Of a stretch of DNA of 64,000 bases, positions 61,984-64,000 are shown in pieces (position 1 is the stretch's first letter; every line of letters begins with the position of its first letter). Source of the DNA: Myxococcales bacterium (GTDB lineage: Bacteria; Myxococcota_A; UBA9160; UBA4427); contig DUBZ01000135.1 in assembly GCA_012960035.1 (NCBI GenBank), positions 310,001 to 374,000 on the forward strand, given 5' to 3'. A program made the translations under genes and the position numbers. The notes below the pieces were generated by a model. That model searched no databases. It saw nothing but the letters and a program-made list of their open reading frames with translations, and was not told where the DNA came from.

Positions 61984-63330
61984 GTGCAAAATCCCCATGA
62001 CGTGAAGCAGGGCGCGGCAAATCCGGATGAGCCGGTTCGCGTCAAGCGGCCCTGGTGGCTTCCGCATTTTCTCGGTCGCGTTCCAGTCGGACTGGAAGCG
62101 CGACATGTGAGTCTCGTTGGGGTGGTTGCCCTGGCAGGCTTCTTCGAGAGCTACGACCTGTCCGTCCTGAGTGCAGCGCTCAAGCAGATTCGCGAGAGCT
62201 TTGATCTCAGTCAGGCGGACATGACGTTTCTGCTTGCCTGGGTTCGATTGGGCGCGTTTCCCGCATTTCTGGTTCTGCCTTTGGCCGATCGCCTCGGCCG
62301 ACGTCGCGTTTATCTCGGTGCGATCCTGGGGATGAGCCTGGCGACGGTTGTCTCGGGTTTCGCGCAGACCGCCGTTCAATTCATCGTGATTCAGACGGTC
62401 GCGCGAACTTTCGTCGTGGCGACCATCGCAACCGCCACCGTCATCATTGCTGAGGAGCTTCCGGCCAAGCATCGAGGGTGGGGAATCGGAATGTTAGGCG
62501 CCATCGGCGCATTCGGATACGGACTCGGCGCTCTGCTCTACGCCTTCGTCGACTGGTTGCCCTATGGATGGCGAGCACTCTATGTGGTCGGTGGACTTCC
62601 GCTCTTTTTCCTGCCCATGCTCAGTCGTCGCGTCTCCGAGACGAAACGTTTCGAGAGTACGCGCGCTGAGGCCAATCACGTGGCTGGATTGGCCGGATTC
62701 ATTGACCCTCTGATTTCGATGTTCAAGAAATTCCCGGGACGGAGTGCGGCGATCGCAGTCATGGGATTCAGCGTTGCGCTTGGGGTTGGGCCCGCTTTTG
62801 GCCTGCTTTCGGATTTCGTCCAGACGACCCATGGATGGAAGCCAAGCAGCTATTCACTGATGGCGATTGTCGCTGGAATCGCAGGTGTGATCGGGAATCC
62901 GGCGATGGGCTGGGCAGCCGATCGGGTCGGCCGACGTCCTGTATCGATGCTGGCATTCGGGCTCTTTCCATTCATAGCCTTCGCCCTCTATTTTGGGCCC
63001 AGCGTGGGTGTGGCCTTCGTTTGGATGCCTTTCGTCTTCATCTTGACTGGAGGAACCGTCGTCATGCGGACGGTGACGAGCGAGCTCTTTCCGACCTCGA
63101 ACCGGAATACCGCGATGGGCTTCATGACGCTCTGTGAAACGTTTGGCGCGGCGGCCGGTTTCGCTCTGGTCGGGCTGTACACGACGGGCAACGAATCGAT
63201 CGCGCCGGCCGCAGTGGCCATGAGCACATTCACCTTCCTCACCGTCTTTGTCTATTGGCTCTTGCCCGAAACGGCGGGTCGCGAACTCGAAGAAACGAGT
63301 CGACTCGCCGACTCCGATGCACGGGGTTAG
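61984..63330 (+). CDS. MFS transporter (metabolite:H+ symporter type)
   Basis: 448 residues from GTG 61984. A cytoplasmic N-terminal arm of about 40 residues (PHDVKQGAANPDEPVRVKRP) precedes 12 helices. TM1 AGFFESYDLSVLSAALKQIR has the family Asp; the loop 2-3 signature is LPLADRLGRRRVYLGAILGM; and the second-half repeat is GWAADRVGRRPVSMLAFGLF. The middle and C-terminal sequence resembles the aromatic-acid/sugar-phosphate:H+ symporter branches. Substrate is unknown. Divergent from kdsB, with 109 bp between starts. Confidence 0.93.
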   Translation: MQNPHDVKQGAANPDEPVRVKRPWWLPHFLGRVPVGLEARHVSLVGVVALAGFFESYDLSVLSAALKQIRESFDLSQADMTFLLAWVRLGAFPAFLVLPLADRLGRRRVYLGAILGMSLATVVSGFAQTAVQFIVIQTVARTFVVATIATATVIIAEELPAKHRGWGIGMLGAIGAFGYGLGALLYAFVDWLPYGWRALYVVGGLPLFFLPMLSRRVSETKRFESTRAEANHVAGLAGFIDPLISMFKKFPGRSAAIAVMGFSVALGVGPAFGLLSDFVQTTHGWKPSSYSLMAIVAGIAGVIGNPAMGWAADRVGRRPVSMLAFGLFPFIAFALYFGPSVGVAFVWMPFVFILTGGTVVMRTVTSELFPTSNRNTAMGFMTLCETFGAAAGFALVGLYTTGNESIAPAAVAMSTFTFLTVFVYWLLPETAGRELEETSRLADSDARG

Positions 63331-63413
63331 TAGCATTTCGCTACGTTTCAGCTGTTGGCAATGATTGCCGAGGAATGATCGATACAGCGGTCAGTGGAGT
63401 AGCTATTTCCAGT

Positions 63414-63881
63414 ATGGATCTAAAACTCGTCTTCTGGACCGCCGCGATTCTCGATCTACTCGTCGTTTGTGTCTTCGCGATTCGCGGAGTGGGTTATGCG
63501 CGGCGCGGCGAGATCGCGCGACATAAGCAGTCGATGAAGATCGGCTCACTTCTGATCTGCGCGTTTCTCGTATCGTATGTGTTCAAGGTCTTTTTTCTGG
63601 GCCGCGAAGACATGTCCGTTTGGACCACATTGGACGTGTGGGTTCTCCGAATTCATGAAATGTTCGTCTTGCAGATGTTGCTGGGTGGTTCGGTGGCATG
63701 GATTCAGGGCCGAAAGCTGCTTGCGACGCGACTCGTGACTCACGATCCGACGGATCCAATGCCTCATCCGAAGACGCTGCAGATCCATAAGATTGCGGGG
63801 CGCGCCGGCGTGATCGGGGCCGTTCTCGCATTTACGATGGCGATCGGAATTCTGCTTGGGATGTTCTTGCGGGCGTTTTAG
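63414..63881 (+). CDS. DUF420-like integral membrane protein
   Basis: 155 residues from ATG 63414; the larger frame from 63255 overlaps the MFS gene and is Arg-rich. Four predicted helices: FWTAAILDLLVVCVFAIRGV, GSLLICAFLVSYVFKVFFLG, MFVLQMLLGGSVAWI and VIGAVLAFTMAIGILLGMFL. RHKQSMKIGSLLICAFLVSY and the His in IHEMFV and QIHKIAGRAG suggest a heme-binding DUF420-type protein. Its stop overlaps that of the convergent right-edge gene. Confidence 0.75.
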   Translation: MDLKLVFWTAAILDLLVVCVFAIRGVGYARRGEIARHKQSMKIGSLLICAFLVSYVFKVFFLGREDMSVWTTLDVWVLRIHEMFVLQMLLGGSVAWIQGRKLLATRLVTHDPTDPMPHPKTLQIHKIAGRAGVIGAVLAFTMAIGILLGMFLRAF

Positions 63882-64000
63882 GTGTCCGGATCCGCCCATT
63901 CAGAGCCCGCCCAGCGAATATCGGGCGCGGCGATTACCCGATTACAGCCGAATTCGCGAAGAGGGCCGTCGTGTTGCATTTCGGTGTAGCACTGCACCGA
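63878..64000 (-). CDS. C-terminal end of a gene cut by the right edge
   Basis: A frame is open from base 64000 to TAA (63878-63880) and encodes 40 residues: QCYTEMQHDGPLREFGCNRV, IAAPDIRWAGSEWADPDT. The composition is normal and the stop overlaps the DUF420-like stop by 3 bp, as in closely packed convergent genes. The family cannot be identified from this fragment. Confidence 0.6.
   Translation of the reverse strand, partial: SVQCYTEMQHDGPLREFGCNRVIAAPDIRWAGSEWADPDT

Noticed and set aside
1-64000. CRISPR arrays, insertion sequences, prophage or secretion-system modules
   Set aside because: No regularly spaced repeats, transposase, integrase, capsid, tail or secretion motifs were seen in any frame.

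Overview
The window looks like a chromosomal segment of a Gram-negative bacterium. It carries kdsB for LPS Kdo activation, lipoprotein-type signals and an RND-type remnant, and it is moderately GC-rich by eye. The gene content is dominated by acyl-CoA and lipid metabolism: acyl-CoA dehydrogenase, two crotonases, a thiolase-like protein, an acyl-CoA synthetase, SDR, a flavin-dependent oxidoreductase of the luciferase-like (LLM) type, a Baeyer-Villiger-type monooxygenase and a nitronate monooxygenase. Amidohydrolases, TetR regulators, solute:sodium symporters and a eukaryotic-like kinase are also present. This mix, plus a GrdB/PrdB-family selenoprotein and DUF7064/DUF6285-type genes, resembles uncultured Myxococcota or other former Deltaproteobacteria lineages. 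That placement is inference. No rRNA, tRNA, CRISPR array, IS element or phage module was recognised.

Layout. 1-5.7 kb: left-edge acyl-CoA dehydrogenase, HAD hydrolase, GST, a doubly broken potassium channel, a transsulfuration PLP enzyme and a Ser/Thr kinase. 6.2-7.9 kb: MBL hydrolase and a zinc-ribbon coiled-coil protein. 7.9-10.0 kb: gene-poor, decayed stretch with a pentamer tandem repeat, stop-interrupted frames and one small gene flanked by attC-like sequences. 10.0-17.5 kb: minus-strand block of acyl-CoA synthetase, APH-like phosphotransferase, DUF6285, DUF7064-like protein, SSS symporter and an RND remnant. 17.7-27.2 kb: nitronate monooxygenase, a crotonase with an early stop codon, amino-acid/ethanolamine-type permease, second crotonase, split-barrel lipoprotein, LLM oxidoreductase, MDR reductase, DUF2889 and a methyltransferase. 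27.3-28.2 kb: selenoprotein with in-frame UGA and an adjacent bacterial-SECIS-like hairpin. 28.3-34.9 kb: TVP38-like membrane protein, thiolase-like protein divergent from a TetR gene, D-aminoacylase-like amidohydrolase and a BVMO. 35.0-39.6 kb: choline/dimethylglycine-type cluster (DAO oxidase, choline kinase-like protein, FAD-GcvT fusion dehydrogenase). 39.6-44.9 kb: proline iminopeptidase-like hydrolase, SMP-30 protein, YtcJ-type amidohydrolase, FAD monooxygenase. 45.0-48.9 kb: sphingosine-1-phosphate lyase homolog, inositol-monophosphatase-family enzyme and FGGY kinase, divergent from a TetR gene. 49.7-51.7 kb: TetR plus carotenoid oxygenase operon with a double operator. 51.8-57.6 kb: DUF4212/SSS symporter pair, lipase-SDR operon, a metal-ligand-less MBL protein coupled to purU. 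57.6-60.1 kb: possible structured RNA, cupin, DUF1990, broken hypothetical and GNAT fragments. 60.1-64.0 kb: cyclase, kdsB, MFS transporter, DUF420-like protein and a right-edge fragment.

How genes may work together (inference). The acyl-CoA and redox genes suggest catabolism of lipids, steroids or other hydrophobic acids. The 35-39.6 kb genes point to choline or N-methylglycine demethylation onto tetrahydrofolate, and PurU at 56.7 kb would release formate from 10-formyl-THF. The strongest unusual features are the selenoprotein/SECIS pair, the MBL pseudo-enzyme, the overlapping operator/promoter ahead of the TetR-carotenoid oxygenase operon, and the number of broken genes. Two of the frameshifts fall exactly at G/C homopolymers, so sequencing error must be excluded for those.
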